From UMGS172 sp045636945 (lineage in GTDB: Bacteria; Bacillota; Clostridia; Oscillospirales; Acutalibacteraceae), in the NCBI GenBank assembly GCA_045636945.1, contig JAZTYO010000006.1, positions 1-46,247 on the forward strand: a stretch of 46,247 nucleotides of DNA, given 5' to 3'. A model generated the notes under the pieces. That model saw only the letters and a program-made list of their open reading frames with translations. It did no database searches and had not been told where the DNA came from. This document shows, in pieces, positions 23,479 to 31,968 of this stretch; positions within the stretch are counted from its first letter, which is position 1; each line of letters starts with the position of its first letter. The position numbers and the translations under genes are program-made.

Positions 23479-24441
23479 TCAGATAAGCTTAGCCTTGGTA
23501 CCAACCTCGTTGCGACCGTGATTGTAGAACTTGCGGTTGTCAAGTGCCCACATTTTGTTGGTATACTCCCCTGCCTCAACGTTGCCGATAGCCTCGGTCA
23601 ACTCATAAATACGGGCATCCATCAAGTCAAGTTCACTCAGCAACTCGGCCTCGAGAAACATCGGCCTTACTGCGGCACCAAACTCAGGCTCACCGTGGTG
23701 CGACAGTACCATATGTTGTAAAAGCAGCATAGTTTCTTCCGAAACGCCCAACCTTTCACAGGTCTTTCCGATAATCATTGCACCCTTTGCAAGATGTCCG
23801 ACAAGGTTGCCTTCGAGCGAATATCCACTCGCAGTGCCTGCATCATTGACAATAAATTCATCGGTCTTGGCAATATCGTGAAGCATTGCACCGCCGATAA
23901 GTAAATCGGCATTAACCGACGGATATATCTTGCAAACGCTTTGAGCAAGACGGACAATCGACAGAGTATGGTACAAAAGACCGCCACGGATTGCGTGATG
24001 CAAACGGAATGCGGCAGGCCAATAAGTAAGTTTTTCCTTATACTCGGCGTAGATATCGCAAACAACCTTACGGATTTCGTCGTCTGCCATATTTTCGGCA
24101 ATGCCCATAAGCTCGGAATGAAGCTGTTCACCGCTAAGGTCGGCACTCGGCACAAAATCGGAAGGATCAACACCGTCGGAAGGCAAAGCCTTGCGAATTT
24201 TCTCGACACGAAGCTGGTCTACGCCGTTATAAGGGCTTACAGAACCTCTGACCTTGACAATGGTACCGGGTTCAAAAACACCCTGTACCTCCTCGTGGTA
24301 ATCCCACAGCTTAGCCGAAATCTCACCCGTTTTGTCACACAGCATAAGGTCGAGATAGGGCATACCCTTTTGAGTGACCTTACGGTCGGCCGATTTTACC
24401 ATTAAAAATGCGTCCTGAACGCCGTTATTAGAAAAATCCAT
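23479..24441 (-). CDS. yhaM: 3'-5' exoribonuclease, YhaM family
   Basis: 320-residue cytosolic nuclease: an N-terminal OB-fold (ADRKVTQKGMPYLDLMLCDKTGEI at about 16-40) joined to an HD domain (HHAIRGGLLYHTLSIVRLA near 146-164, MLHDIAKTDEF near 187-197, LSHHGEPEFG near 252). YhaM family enzymes degrade single-stranded RNA and DNA from the 3' end with Mn or Co. I chose the ATG giving MDFSNNGVQ because AAGGAG lies 8 nt before it; an ATG 66 bases upstream lacks a ribosome site and adds non-family residues. Confidence 0.9.
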   Translation of the reverse strand: MDFSNNGVQDAFLMVKSADRKVTQKGMPYLDLMLCDKTGEISAKLWDYHEEVQGVFEPGTIVKVRGSVSPYNGVDQLRVEKIRKALPSDGVDPSDFVPSADLSGEQLHSELMGIAENMADDEIRKVVCDIYAEYKEKLTYWPAAFRLHHAIRGGLLYHTLSIVRLAQSVCKIYPSVNADLLIGGAMLHDIAKTDEFIVNDAGTASGYSLEGNLVGHLAKGAMIIGKTCERLGVSEETMLLLQHMVLSHHGEPEFGAAVRPMFLEAELLSELDLMDARIYELTEAIGNVEAGEYTNKMWALDNRKFYNHGRNEVGTKAKLI

Positions 24442-24530
24442 AACAAATCTCCTTGAAATTATTGCTATAAGATTATTATACAATATTTGGCATAGTTTGT
24501 AAATCATTAAATGCCGTAAAGCTCAAAAAT

Positions 24531-24563
24531 GCTCCCCTTGAAGCATCAAGGGGAGCGAAATTT
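24531..24563 (-). terminator. Terminator of the Gfo/Idh cluster
   Basis: GCTCCCCTTG and CAAGGGGAGC pair perfectly around AAGCAT, right after the last oxidoreductase gene on the minus strand, followed there by ATTTTTGAG. Confidence 0.85.
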
Positions 24564-24568
24564 TTATA

Positions 24569-25624
24569 TTATGCCTTTTCGTCGAATTTTACGGGTGCAC
24601 CATTCATTCCATCGGATTTGAATGCAGCTTCCATAACCTTCATAACACGGCGAACCTGAGGCAGGGTGATAAGTGCAGGCTCGATGCCGTCGATAGCCTT
24701 GACAAGGTTGCGATAGTAATCGTGAACGTCACTCTGAGGTCTTTCAACCTCGTAGGTATCGGTTGTAATCTCGTCACGTGGTGCCATAGTCTTGGTGATA
24801 CCTGCGGCAGTCTGTACGGGCAAAACATCGTTCTCGTGCCATGCCTTGCACTTGACAACCTTAGCATTCTCACGCCAATCCTGAATAATGGCAGTACCGT
24901 TCTTGCACTGCATATAGAATCTGGGAAGTGCAATAAAGTTGAAGGTTCCAACCTCGATATATGCGGTCTTGCCGTCAACAAATTTGATAGTGATCTTAAA
25001 TCCGTCGTCAACCTCATCGGTGGTGATGTGGGTGCAGGTGCAGGAAACGGTGTCAATCTCGCTTGTGATGAGGAACAGCATTTGGTCGATAAGATGCACA
25101 CCCCAGTCAAGAATCATACCGCCACCGTAAGGCTTGTGGCATCTCCAGTCAGAGGGAATACCGCGTGAACCGTGGATTCTCGATTCGATATTGATAACCT
25201 CACCGATGTCGCCATCCTCGATAATCTTCTTCATACCAAGGAAGTCAACGTCCCAACGGCGGTTCTGATGAACGGTGAACAGCTTGCCCGACTCATTGGC
25301 GACAGCAATCATTCTGTCAAGAGCCTTAACGCTCATTTCAACCGGCTTTTCGCAGACAACGTTTTTGCCTGCCTTCAAGGAACGGACAACAATATCTTCG
25401 TGAACATCGTTGGGGGTTGCACAAACAACAACATCAACCTTGGGGTCGGCCAAAACAGCCTCGAAAGACTTGTAGGTGTGGATACCCTTTGAACGGGCAT
25501 ACTCCATACGGGCTTCCTTGATGTCGTAGATACCGGCAAGGCTTACAACGTCACTTTTAAGTGCGTGGTCACCGTGCCATCCACCCTGACCGCCAAAACC
25601 AACGATAGCAATGTTCTTTTTCAT
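24569..25624 (-). CDS. Gfo/Idh/MocA family oxidoreductase
   Basis: 351-residue NAD(P)-dependent sugar or cyclitol oxidoreductase. GFGGQGGWHG near 9-18 is a variant of the Rossmann motif; VVCEKPVEMS near 90-99 carries the family's EKP motif. GGGMILDWGVHLIDQM near 168-183 has the canonical D-x3-H pair used in catalysis or metal binding. It is the last of three oxidoreductases transcribed toward the terminator, separated from the next by a repeat-rich 250-bp gap. Unlike its two neighbours it keeps the His, so it may be the redox-active partner for a different substrate. Substrate not identifiable. Confidence 0.85.
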   Translation of the reverse strand: MKKNIAIVGFGGQGGWHGDHALKSDVVSLAGIYDIKEARMEYARSKGIHTYKSFEAVLADPKVDVVVCATPNDVHEDIVVRSLKAGKNVVCEKPVEMSVKALDRMIAVANESGKLFTVHQNRRWDVDFLGMKKIIEDGDIGEVINIESRIHGSRGIPSDWRCHKPYGGGMILDWGVHLIDQMLFLITSEIDTVSCTCTHITTDEVDDGFKITIKFVDGKTAYIEVGTFNFIALPRFYMQCKNGTAIIQDWRENAKVVKCKAWHENDVLPVQTAAGITKTMAPRDEITTDTYEVERPQSDVHDYYRNLVKAIDGIEPALITLPQVRRVMKVMEAAFKSDGMNGAPVKFDEKA

Positions 25625-25677
25625 AAAAATTACCTCTCTCTTAGAGAAAAATGCTTAAAATTCACCACATCCTTCAC

Positions 25678-25846
25678 CCTCATGCAGGTGTCGGATGGTA
25701 TGTTAAATAATATTAACCTTCCTTTAAGAGGAAAGGTGTCACGGCATAACCGTGGCAGAGGGGTAAATACAAGCGGACCACCCAGGACGTCGGTCCCTAC
25801 AACTCCCTCAGTCAGCTTCGCTGACAGCTCCCTCAAAGAGGGAGCC
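25678..25846. repeat. Composite of three dispersed repeat families
   Basis: The gap between two Gfo/Idh genes is almost all repeats. 25678-25760 has two related palindromic blocks (CCTTCCTTTAAGAGGAAAGG and CACGGCATAACCGTG). 25773-25801 is an inverted GTAGGGACCG-family copy. 25802-25846 has CTCCCTCAG...CAGCTTCGCTG...CTCCCTCAAAGAGGGAG, related to 31969-32012. Confidence 0.7.
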
Positions 25847-25875
25847 ATCATAAGAAGCATTAGTTTTAATTAAAA

Positions 25876-27042
25876 TCAGATCTCGGGGATCTCGATTTCG
25901 ATTTCCTTGCCAAGCTGGTTGGACTTTACGATACCATCGATAATAGCCTGATTGTAGATGATCTCGCTGGAAGGAACGGTAGCAGTGCCACCCTCCTTGA
26001 TAGCGTCAACAAAAGCACGGAGCTTCTGAGTGAACAAGCCAACCTTGGTGGGGATAAGGGGTACCTGATACTGGATGTTCTTGCCTGCAACGGTCTTGTA
26101 AACGGTCAAAGGCTTATCGAACTCACCGTTCCAGCACTCGGTGGAAGGAATTCTCAAACCACCCTTGGTACCGAGGATAAGTGCGTCACCACAGGTATCC
26201 ATATGCATTGCCCAAGAAATTCTGAAGTCAAGGATGATGCCACCCTCAAGACGTACGAATGCAGCTGCAAAATCGTCAACGCCGAACTTCTCTGCATACT
26301 CGGGGTGACCGGTGTTAACATAGTTTGCATAGTTTGGGTCGGTACCGAAGAAGTTGGACATATAACCGGTAACGGTCAACGGCTTGGGATATCCAACAGC
26401 CTTCAAAAGCATATCGAGAGAGTAAGAACCGATGTCGCCAACTGCACCGATACCGCCGGTTTCCTTCTCGATGAAGGTGGTACCGAAGGGAGTGGGGATA
26501 CCGGTACGGCGTCCGCCACCTGCCTGCAGGTAGTAAACCTGACCGAGCTCACCGGAGTCTACGATCTTCTTGATCATCTTCATGTTCTCACTCATTCTGG
26601 GCTGGAAGCCGATGGTGAGAATCTTGCCGGACTTCTTCTCTGCCTTCATAACCTCAACAGCCTCGTCGAGAGTTACGGTGAAGGGCTTTTCGAGCATTAC
26701 GTTAACACCGTGCTCCAAAGCATAAATAGCGGGAGCTGCGTGCTGGCAGTTATAGGTACAGATAGAAACACCGTCAAGTTCCTTCTCTGCATCAATAAGT
26801 GCCTGATGGCTCTCGTAGAAGTTAATCTTGTCAACATCAAGACCGTGCTTCTCAGCAAATTTCTTTGCCTTGCCGGGGATGATATCAGCCAATGCAACAA
26901 CCTCAACGTCGGGCATATTCTTGTATACGCCGATGTGAGAATCTGCAATCCAACCGGTACCGATAATACCTATCTTTACCTTTTTGCTAAGGTCAATTTC
27001 TTTTACTTCCTGGTTTTCTTTGAAAGCGTCTAAGCCTGCCAT
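25876..27042 (-). CDS. Gfo/Idh/MocA family oxidoreductase (paralogue A)
   Basis: 388 residues. After a charged N-terminal 20 residues comes the Rossmann core IGIIGTGWIADSHIG near 24-38, CTYNCQHAAPAIYALEHG, MLEKPFTVTLDEA with the EKP motif near 115, and a substrate domain with GGGRRTGIP. The family D-x3-H segment reads GDIGSYSLDM, so the usual His is Ser or Tyr. Similar along its whole length to the next gene (27111-28298), including the end EIEIPEI, hence a tandem duplication. It may act on 3-keto sugars or glycosides, as DgpA/AgcA-like enzymes next to TIM-barrel isomerases do; this is inference. AGGAGG lies before the ATG. Confidence 0.82.
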   Translation of the reverse strand: MAGLDAFKENQEVKEIDLSKKVKIGIIGTGWIADSHIGVYKNMPDVEVVALADIIPGKAKKFAEKHGLDVDKINFYESHQALIDAEKELDGVSICTYNCQHAAPAIYALEHGVNVMLEKPFTVTLDEAVEVMKAEKKSGKILTIGFQPRMSENMKMIKKIVDSGELGQVYYLQAGGGRRTGIPTPFGTTFIEKETGGIGAVGDIGSYSLDMLLKAVGYPKPLTVTGYMSNFFGTDPNYANYVNTGHPEYAEKFGVDDFAAAFVRLEGGIILDFRISWAMHMDTCGDALILGTKGGLRIPSTECWNGEFDKPLTVYKTVAGKNIQYQVPLIPTKVGLFTQKLRAFVDAIKEGGTATVPSSEIIYNQAIIDGIVKSNQLGKEIEIEIPEI

Positions 27043-27110
27043 AGAAAAAACCTCCTAAAATAATTTTTTGTTTGTTTAAATACTACAACCGAAAGAGAAC
27101 TTTTCGGTGA

Positions 27111-28298
27111 TTAGATTTCGGGGATTTCAACCTCTACCTCACGGCCTGCCTTGGAAGAACGGCTAATACCGTCCAAAATAGCCTGATTGTAGATGATCTG
27201 GCTAGTGGGGACAGGAGCCTCGGTTCCGTTGATGCAAGCATCAAGGAAGGAACGGATCTTTCTGTTCCAAAGGTCTTTAGTTGCAGGGAGGAGAGGAACT
27301 TCTGTCTGAGCTGCAACACCTGCAACGTCGTGATAAATAGTCATAGGCTTGGTGAAGGTTCCGTTCCAGCAATCGGTGGAGGGAACTCTCAACGAACCCT
27401 TAGTACCCATAATGATGGTGTCACCGGGAGTGTCAAGGTGCATATACCATGCAATTCTGAAGTCGAGGATAATGCCACCTTCAAGACGGATATATGCCGA
27501 AGCAAAGTCGTCAACCGAGAACTTCTTAGCGCACTCGGGCTTGCCAACACCTGCATAAGCCTCGGGAGTGGTGCCGAAATAATCGGTAGCAGTACCGGTA
27601 ACGGTCAAAGGCTTGGGGTTGCCCAAAGCGTTCATAACAAGGTCAATGGAGTAGCAACCGATGTCACCCAAAGCACCAAGACCTGCCTTATCTCCCTCAA
27701 TAAAGGTCTCTGACCAAGATACGGGTATACCGTGACGACGTCCGCCACCGGTCTGAACGTAATAAATACGTCCCAACTCACCCGACTGAACAATCTTCTT
27801 GATCATCTGCATATTGGCATCGAATCTGGGCTGGAAGCCAACCGATACGATCTTGCCTGACTTCTTCTCGGCCTTCATAACAGCAATAGCTTCGTCAAGA
27901 GTTACGGTGAAGGGCTTCTCAAGAAGAACGTTAAGGCCATGCTCAAGAGCATAGATGGCACACTCAGCATGGGTGCAGTTGTATGTACATACAGATACAG
28001 CATCCATGGGAACTGTGTCAATCATTTCCTTGTAATCGGTAAAGAACTTTGCATTAGCAACCATTTCAGCATTGCCGAACTTTTCAACGCAGGTAGCAAA
28101 CTTTGCTTCTGCCTTGCCTTCGATAAGATCGCAACCTGCAACGATTTCAACATCGGGCTGCTTCATATAAGCTGCGATATGGCTAGAAGAAATACCGCCA
28201 CAACCGATAATACCGATGCGCATCTTCTTTCCTGATACCTTTACCTCTTCCTCAACCTGATTGGAGGAAAAATCATTCATATCGATTTCTTTTGCCAT
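27111..28298 (-). CDS. Gfo/Idh/MocA family oxidoreductase (paralogue B)
   Basis: 395 residues, close in sequence to paralogue A: IGIIGCGGISSSHIAAY near 29-45, CTYNCTHAECAIYALEHG, LLEKPFTVTLDEA, GGGRRHGIP, GDIGCYSIDLV and the tail EVEIPEI. It lacks the His of the standard D-x3-H motif in the same way. It is first of the three oxidoreductases after the isomerase gene, with an AAAGGAG ribosome site. Retained similarity without identity suggests the copies now differ in substrate or form a hetero-oligomer, as reported for some keto-glycoside enzymes. Substrate unknown. Confidence 0.82.
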   Translation of the reverse strand: MAKEIDMNDFSSNQVEEEVKVSGKKMRIGIIGCGGISSSHIAAYMKQPDVEIVAGCDLIEGKAEAKFATCVEKFGNAEMVANAKFFTDYKEMIDTVPMDAVSVCTYNCTHAECAIYALEHGLNVLLEKPFTVTLDEAIAVMKAEKKSGKIVSVGFQPRFDANMQMIKKIVQSGELGRIYYVQTGGGRRHGIPVSWSETFIEGDKAGLGALGDIGCYSIDLVMNALGNPKPLTVTGTATDYFGTTPEAYAGVGKPECAKKFSVDDFASAYIRLEGGIILDFRIAWYMHLDTPGDTIIMGTKGSLRVPSTDCWNGTFTKPMTIYHDVAGVAAQTEVPLLPATKDLWNRKIRSFLDACINGTEAPVPTSQIIYNQAILDGISRSSKAGREVEVEIPEI

Positions 28299-28337
28299 GG
28301 TTAGTTACTCCTTTCGTGAAAGATATTTATTTTTGAT

Positions 28338-28365
28338 CGGGACGTCACAAGTGCCGTCCCCTACA
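28338..28365. repeat. Short GTAGGGACCG-family repeat, inverted
   Basis: On the minus strand TGTAGGGGACGGCACTTGTG then ACGTCCCG: the same TGTAGGG start and GGAC..GTCC stem as the other copies, more diverged. It sits between the isomerase and paralogue B genes. Confidence 0.55.
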
Positions 28366-28375
28366 AAATAACAAA

Positions 28376-29197
28376 TTAAAGTGACTTGATGTAGTCGATA
28401 CTCATCTTGGCACATTCCATGGGAGTCTTGTCAAGTGCAGGCTGATCCTGCTCGACAATAACAGTCTCAGCGCCTGCTGCTTCGGCTGCTGCAAGAATAG
28501 CGGCAACATCCTGAACACCGTAGCCTACGGGACGAAGCTCAAACGGCTGTGCAGGTGCTTCACCATTGTCTTCGGTCTTACCGCCACCGATAAGTCCGTA
28601 CATATTGTTGGATTTCTGACCAACAAAGTCCTTGATGTGAACCAAGGGTGCACGACCGGTGTACTTCTTAACGTACTCTGCAGGATTCTCACCGCCAACG
28701 TTTGCCCAGCAAGTATCAATCTGAGTCTGGAGCTCGTCGGGAGTGGTGTCTGCATAAAGAATATCAAGCTTGTTCTTGCCGTTAACCTTATTGAACTCAA
28801 AATCGTGGTTGTGATAACCAAGCTTCATACCGTACTTCTTAAGCTCTGCTGCGATGGTTCTGATATCAGCGAGGAACTGCTCATACTTGGGACCACCGGG
28901 GAGAGATTCGCTGTTCATCCACGGAATAACCATATACTTGCAACCGATGTCGGCATAGGTCTTAACAACACCCTCTATGTCTGCGAGAATCTGAGTGGGT
29001 GCTACGTGAGCCGAAATAGGAGTTACGCCTGCTTCTGCACAGATAGCCTTAACCTCTTCGGCACTGTGACCGAAAAGACCTGCAAATTCAACCTGGTCAT
29101 AGCCCATCTCGGCAACTGCCTTAATGGTGCCTGCGAAATCCTTTTCCATTGCGTCTCTGACGGAATAGAGCTGAAGTCCAACAGGTAATTTTGTCAT
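28376..29197 (-). CDS. Sugar phosphate isomerase/epimerase (xylose-isomerase-like TIM barrel)
   Basis: 273-residue AP-endonuclease-2-type TIM barrel. Visible are GLQLYSVRDAMEKDF at the start, GYDQVEFAGLFGHS near 31-44, MKLGYHNHDFEF near 126-137 with metal-ligand His, IDTCWANVGGENP near 158-170, VHIKDFVGQKS near 182-192 and ETVIVEQDQP near 246-255 with the late Glu ligand. Proteins of this family isomerise or epimerise sugars, or eliminate from 3-keto glycosides, with a divalent metal. It is the first gene of the leftward cluster with three Gfo/Idh oxidoreductases, a typical pairing in cyclitol and keto-glycoside catabolism. AAGGAGG precedes the ATG. Confidence 0.88.
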   Translation of the reverse strand: MTKLPVGLQLYSVRDAMEKDFAGTIKAVAEMGYDQVEFAGLFGHSAEEVKAICAEAGVTPISAHVAPTQILADIEGVVKTYADIGCKYMVIPWMNSESLPGGPKYEQFLADIRTIAAELKKYGMKLGYHNHDFEFNKVNGKNKLDILYADTTPDELQTQIDTCWANVGGENPAEYVKKYTGRAPLVHIKDFVGQKSNNMYGLIGGGKTEDNGEAPAQPFELRPVGYGVQDVAAILAAAEAAGAETVIVEQDQPALDKTPMECAKMSIDYIKSL

Positions 29198-29244
29198 AAT
29201 AATTTCCTCCTTGAAATTTCAAGTGTGAATATATTGCCAAACAG

Positions 29245-29257
29245 AGTGAATATCACT
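29245..29257. promoter_or_regulatory. Small palindrome upstream of the isomerase cluster
   Basis: AGTGAATATCACT has perfect 5-bp arms around ATA, and GTGAATAT recurs at 29225-29232. It may be an operator in the leader of the leftward cluster; I could not fix the -35 and -10 boxes on that strand. Confidence 0.3.
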
Positions 29258-29374
29258 TTGTAATTTCCTTCAATCTGTCTATGCACGGATTTGGTTGCCG
29301 ATTGTGGAATAAAGTTGAACAGCTATAGGAAAACGCATAAAAATCGCCCAATCCTCACTGTAACGGCATTTTAT

Positions 29375-29411
29375 ACTTGTATTTTACATTATTTTGGTAT
29401 ACAATACAAGT
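29375..29411 (+). promoter_or_regulatory. Promoter framed by an inverted repeat, upstream of the broken isomerase and araC
   Basis: TTGTAT (29377-29382) and TACAAT (29400-29405) are 17 bp apart. ACTTGTATT (29375-29383) and AATACAAGT (29403-29411) are perfect inverted repeats that cover both boxes, so a dimeric regulator could block or remodel this promoter. Confidence 0.55.
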
Positions 29412-29460
29412 CATAAAGAGAAAAAAAGCAGACAAATATTGCACTCATTATTTGTTGAAA

Positions 29461-30327
29461 ATGAGCAAACGCTATATGTGGAAACAAAAATTTTGCCTTT
29501 TGGCGTCCAAAGCCTTTCCTATTTCTATCCCCGACCAATTCCGACTTTATAAAAAAATTGGTTTTTACGGTGTGTTCTTTGAGTGGAGGAAAGATGACCC
29601 TATCGACGAATGGAAGGCAGTTGCCAATGAAATAGGTTTAGAAATTCAGTCTATCAACGCACCGTTTAATAAAATCGATGCCTTGTGGTGCGATGATGAG
29701 CAACGGGCAACGGTGGCTTTAGAGGAGCAAATTGATTGCATCCACGCCTGCTGTGACATCAACGTACCCACAATGGTTGCTCACACCTTTATCGGTTTTG
29801 AGGACCACACACCGACCGAAATCGGACTCGAGAGATTTGCAATTATGGTGGGCGAATCCACAAAATGCGGTGTGAAAATTGCTTTTTAGAACACCGAGGG
29901 TGAAGAATATCTTGCCGCATTGATGGAACGCTTCAAGGATAACGATACCGTCGGTTTTTGTTGGGATACAGGTCGCGAAATGTGTTATAACCATTCTAAA
30001 GATATGCTGTCGCTTTACGGTGGCCAACTTATCGCAACCCACATAAACGACAACCTCGGTATCCGCGATTTCAACGGCAAGATTACATACATCGACGACC
30101 TGCATCTGTTGCCCTTTGACGGCATTGCCGATTGGGATGACATTGCCGAACGTCTTGACCGCGAAGGCTTTGACAGAACTAGGACCTTTGATCTCATCCG
30201 TACCTCAAAGCCCAACCGCTACGACAACGTTATTTACGACAATACGCCGTTTGAACTGTGGGTCACTGAAGCCTATAAACGTGCCTGCAAAATTACGACC
30301 AAAAGAAAGATAAATCAAAAGGATTAA
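29461..30327 (+). pseudogene. Sugar phosphate isomerase/epimerase interrupted by one TAG codon
   Basis: An otherwise continuous 288-codon TIM-barrel gene is interrupted at 29887-29889 by TAG. Before it: FYGVFFEWRKDDPIDEWK, INAPFNKIDALW and a barrel core ending GVKIAF. After it, in the same frame: NTEGEEYLAALMERF, GFCWDTGREMCYNHSKDML, ATHINDNLG and a C-terminal FELWVTEAYKRA. The family motif here is ENTEG; a single GAG-to-TAG change replaces the conserved metal-binding Glu. No frameshift or other damage is seen, so the mutation is recent or the codon is read through. The start is uncertain: no good ribosome site precedes the ATG at 29461. It is followed 3 bp later by araC. Confidence 0.75.
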
Positions 30328-30330
30328 GCT

Positions 30331-31137
30331 ATGTATTTTTACTTTGAAACCAAAACAGATCCTTACCATGTAAGACCTGGCAGTACTCTAAGTCCTTCAC
30401 CGCATCTGCACAGCCATATTGAAATGATACTTTGTGACTCAGGTGTTACGGTTGCAACTGCCGACTCGTCGGATGTAAAATTAGAGGCGGGCGACCTTTT
30501 TATATCCTTTCCGAATCAGGTGCATTACTATAAGGATGAAGTCCGTCCTTTAAACCACCATATTGCTTTTATATCACCCGATTTTTGCCCCGAGTTCAGC
30601 CAGATTTTCAAATCAATGGTACCTAAAAGCCCGATTGTAAAAAGCGCTAAAAGTAATCCGAGAATACTCACCGCAATAGAAAATCTCGTGCAATTATCGG
30701 ACAACACGGACGAATATTCCGAAACAGAAGCCCGAGGCTGTGTTCTTATATTAATGAGCGAAATATTCCGCAATATCGAACTTATCGAAAAGGAACCTTG
30801 CGATAACGACCTTGTTAAGGATGTCATCACCTATTGCTATGAAAACTACAGTAACGATATAAGCTTACAGACCGTTGCCGATACGCTTCACGTTAGCCGA
30901 TGCTACATTTCCCGTATCTTCAGCAGAAGATTGCACACCAGCTTCAACGATTACACAAACTCCCTTCGTATCAGGAACGCCTGCGAAATGCTGAAAAAAT
31001 CCGATATGTCTGTCACCGAAATCGCTCACATTGTCGGTTACAACTCGGTCAGAACCTTTGACCGTGTTTTTCTCAATTTCCGTTCTATGACACCCAAAGA
31101 ATACCGACAAAGAGCATTTGAAAAGAAGGATAAATAA
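30331..31137 (+). CDS. AraC-family transcriptional regulator
   Basis: 268 residues: an N-terminal cupin-type sensor (PHLHSHIEMILCDSG near 23-37, GDLFISFPNQVHYY near 54-67) and a C-terminal double HTH (NDISLQTVADTLHVSRCYISRIF, then MSVTEIAHIVGYNSVRTFDRVF and MTPKEYRQR). Such proteins usually sense a sugar and activate its utilisation genes. It is 3 bp behind the broken isomerase and near the divergent Gfo/Idh cluster, so it probably controls one or both; the inverted repeat at 29375-29411 is a candidate site. AAAGGATT precedes the ATG. DNA binding is clear, ligand unknown. Confidence 0.9.
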   Translation: MYFYFETKTDPYHVRPGSTLSPSPHLHSHIEMILCDSGVTVATADSSDVKLEAGDLFISFPNQVHYYKDEVRPLNHHIAFISPDFCPEFSQIFKSMVPKSPIVKSAKSNPRILTAIENLVQLSDNTDEYSETEARGCVLILMSEIFRNIELIEKEPCDNDLVKDVITYCYENYSNDISLQTVADTLHVSRCYISRIFSRRLHTSFNDYTNSLRIRNACEMLKKSDMSVTEIAHIVGYNSVRTFDRVFLNFRSMTPKEYRQRAFEKKDK

Positions 31138-31169
31138 AGATATATTTGTGGTATATCGGACAAACAAAG

Positions 31170-31224
31170 CCTCATAATCTAAAACACAGGAAATAACACT
31201 GGAGTTGAGATTATGAGGTTTTTT
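31170..31224 (+). terminator. Terminator-like hairpin overlapping the deacetylase start
   Basis: CCTCATAATCT (31170-31180) and AGATTATGAGG (31208-31218) pair perfectly, followed by TTTTTT. The loop holds the GGAG ribosome site, and the 3' arm contains the ATG of the deacetylase gene. It could end the araC transcript, control deacetylase translation, or both. Confidence 0.6.
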
Positions 31225-31965
31225 ATTTTAACTAAGAAGCATCTTCTGATGTTGGGATGCTGTGTTTTGGCGGTCATAATCGGTGCGGCGGTATCGGTCA
31301 GCGCATTTGCAAAGGGCGACCGCATTTTGCCAATATACTGCGTCGAAACAACCGAGAAAAAGATTGCTTTGACCTTTGATGCCGCCTGGGGTGCCGACGA
31401 TACCGATACACTGATTTCGGTTTTGAAGCAATATAATGCAACGGCTACGTTTTTTGTGGTTGGAGAATGGGTCGACAAATACCCCGACGAGGTCAAGAAG
31501 CTGAGTGACGCAGGCTTTGACGTAATGAACCACTCAGCAACCCACCCATATATGACCTCTTTAAGTGAGGACGGAATGAAGGAGCAGTTGAAGATTTGCA
31601 ACGACAAGATTGCTGCCGTTACGGGTAAGACCCCTACCCTGTTCCGTTGTCCTTATGGTGACTATAATAACAAGGTTATCACCACGGTCGAAAGCGTCGG
31701 GATGAAGACTCTGCAATGGGACGTGGACAGTCTTGACTGGAAAGATACCGCGACGGTTGAGAGCATTGTCACAAGGGTCACAGGCAAGGTCAAACCGGGC
31801 AGCATCGTGCTTTTTCACAACGACGCCGACCACACACCCGAAGCACTGCCAATAATCCTCGAAAAGCTGACCGCTGACGGTTACACCTTCGTCAAAGCCG
31901 CAGATTTAATTTATTGGGATAATTACACAATCGACAATACAGGTATGCAGGTGAAGAAGCAATAA
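31213..31965 (+). CDS. Polysaccharide deacetylase, NodB domain (PdaB-like)
   Basis: Membrane-anchored or secreted deacetylase of cell-wall or spore polysaccharide, 250 residues. A hydrophobic segment at about 10-32 is a signal anchor. NodB motifs: TFDAAWG (motif 1; second Asp of TFDD replaced, as in PdaB-type proteins), NHSATHP (His metal ligands), RCPYGDYN, DVDSLDWK and IVLFHND. In Bacillus PdaB is made in sporulation, consistent with spoIIID in the window. The final residues (YWDNYTIDNTGMQVKKQ) differ from those of the truncated second copy at 33804-34046. The start codon lies in a stem-loop, and GGAG is 8 nt upstream. Confidence 0.87.
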   Translation: MRFFILTKKHLLMLGCCVLAVIIGAAVSVSAFAKGDRILPIYCVETTEKKIALTFDAAWGADDTDTLISVLKQYNATATFFVVGEWVDKYPDEVKKLSDAGFDVMNHSATHPYMTSLSEDGMKEQLKICNDKIAAVTGKTPTLFRCPYGDYNNKVITTVESVGMKTLQWDVDSLDWKDTATVESIVTRVTGKVKPGSIVLFHNDADHTPEALPIILEKLTADGYTFVKAADLIYWDNYTIDNTGMQVKKQ

Positions 31966-31968
31966 AAA

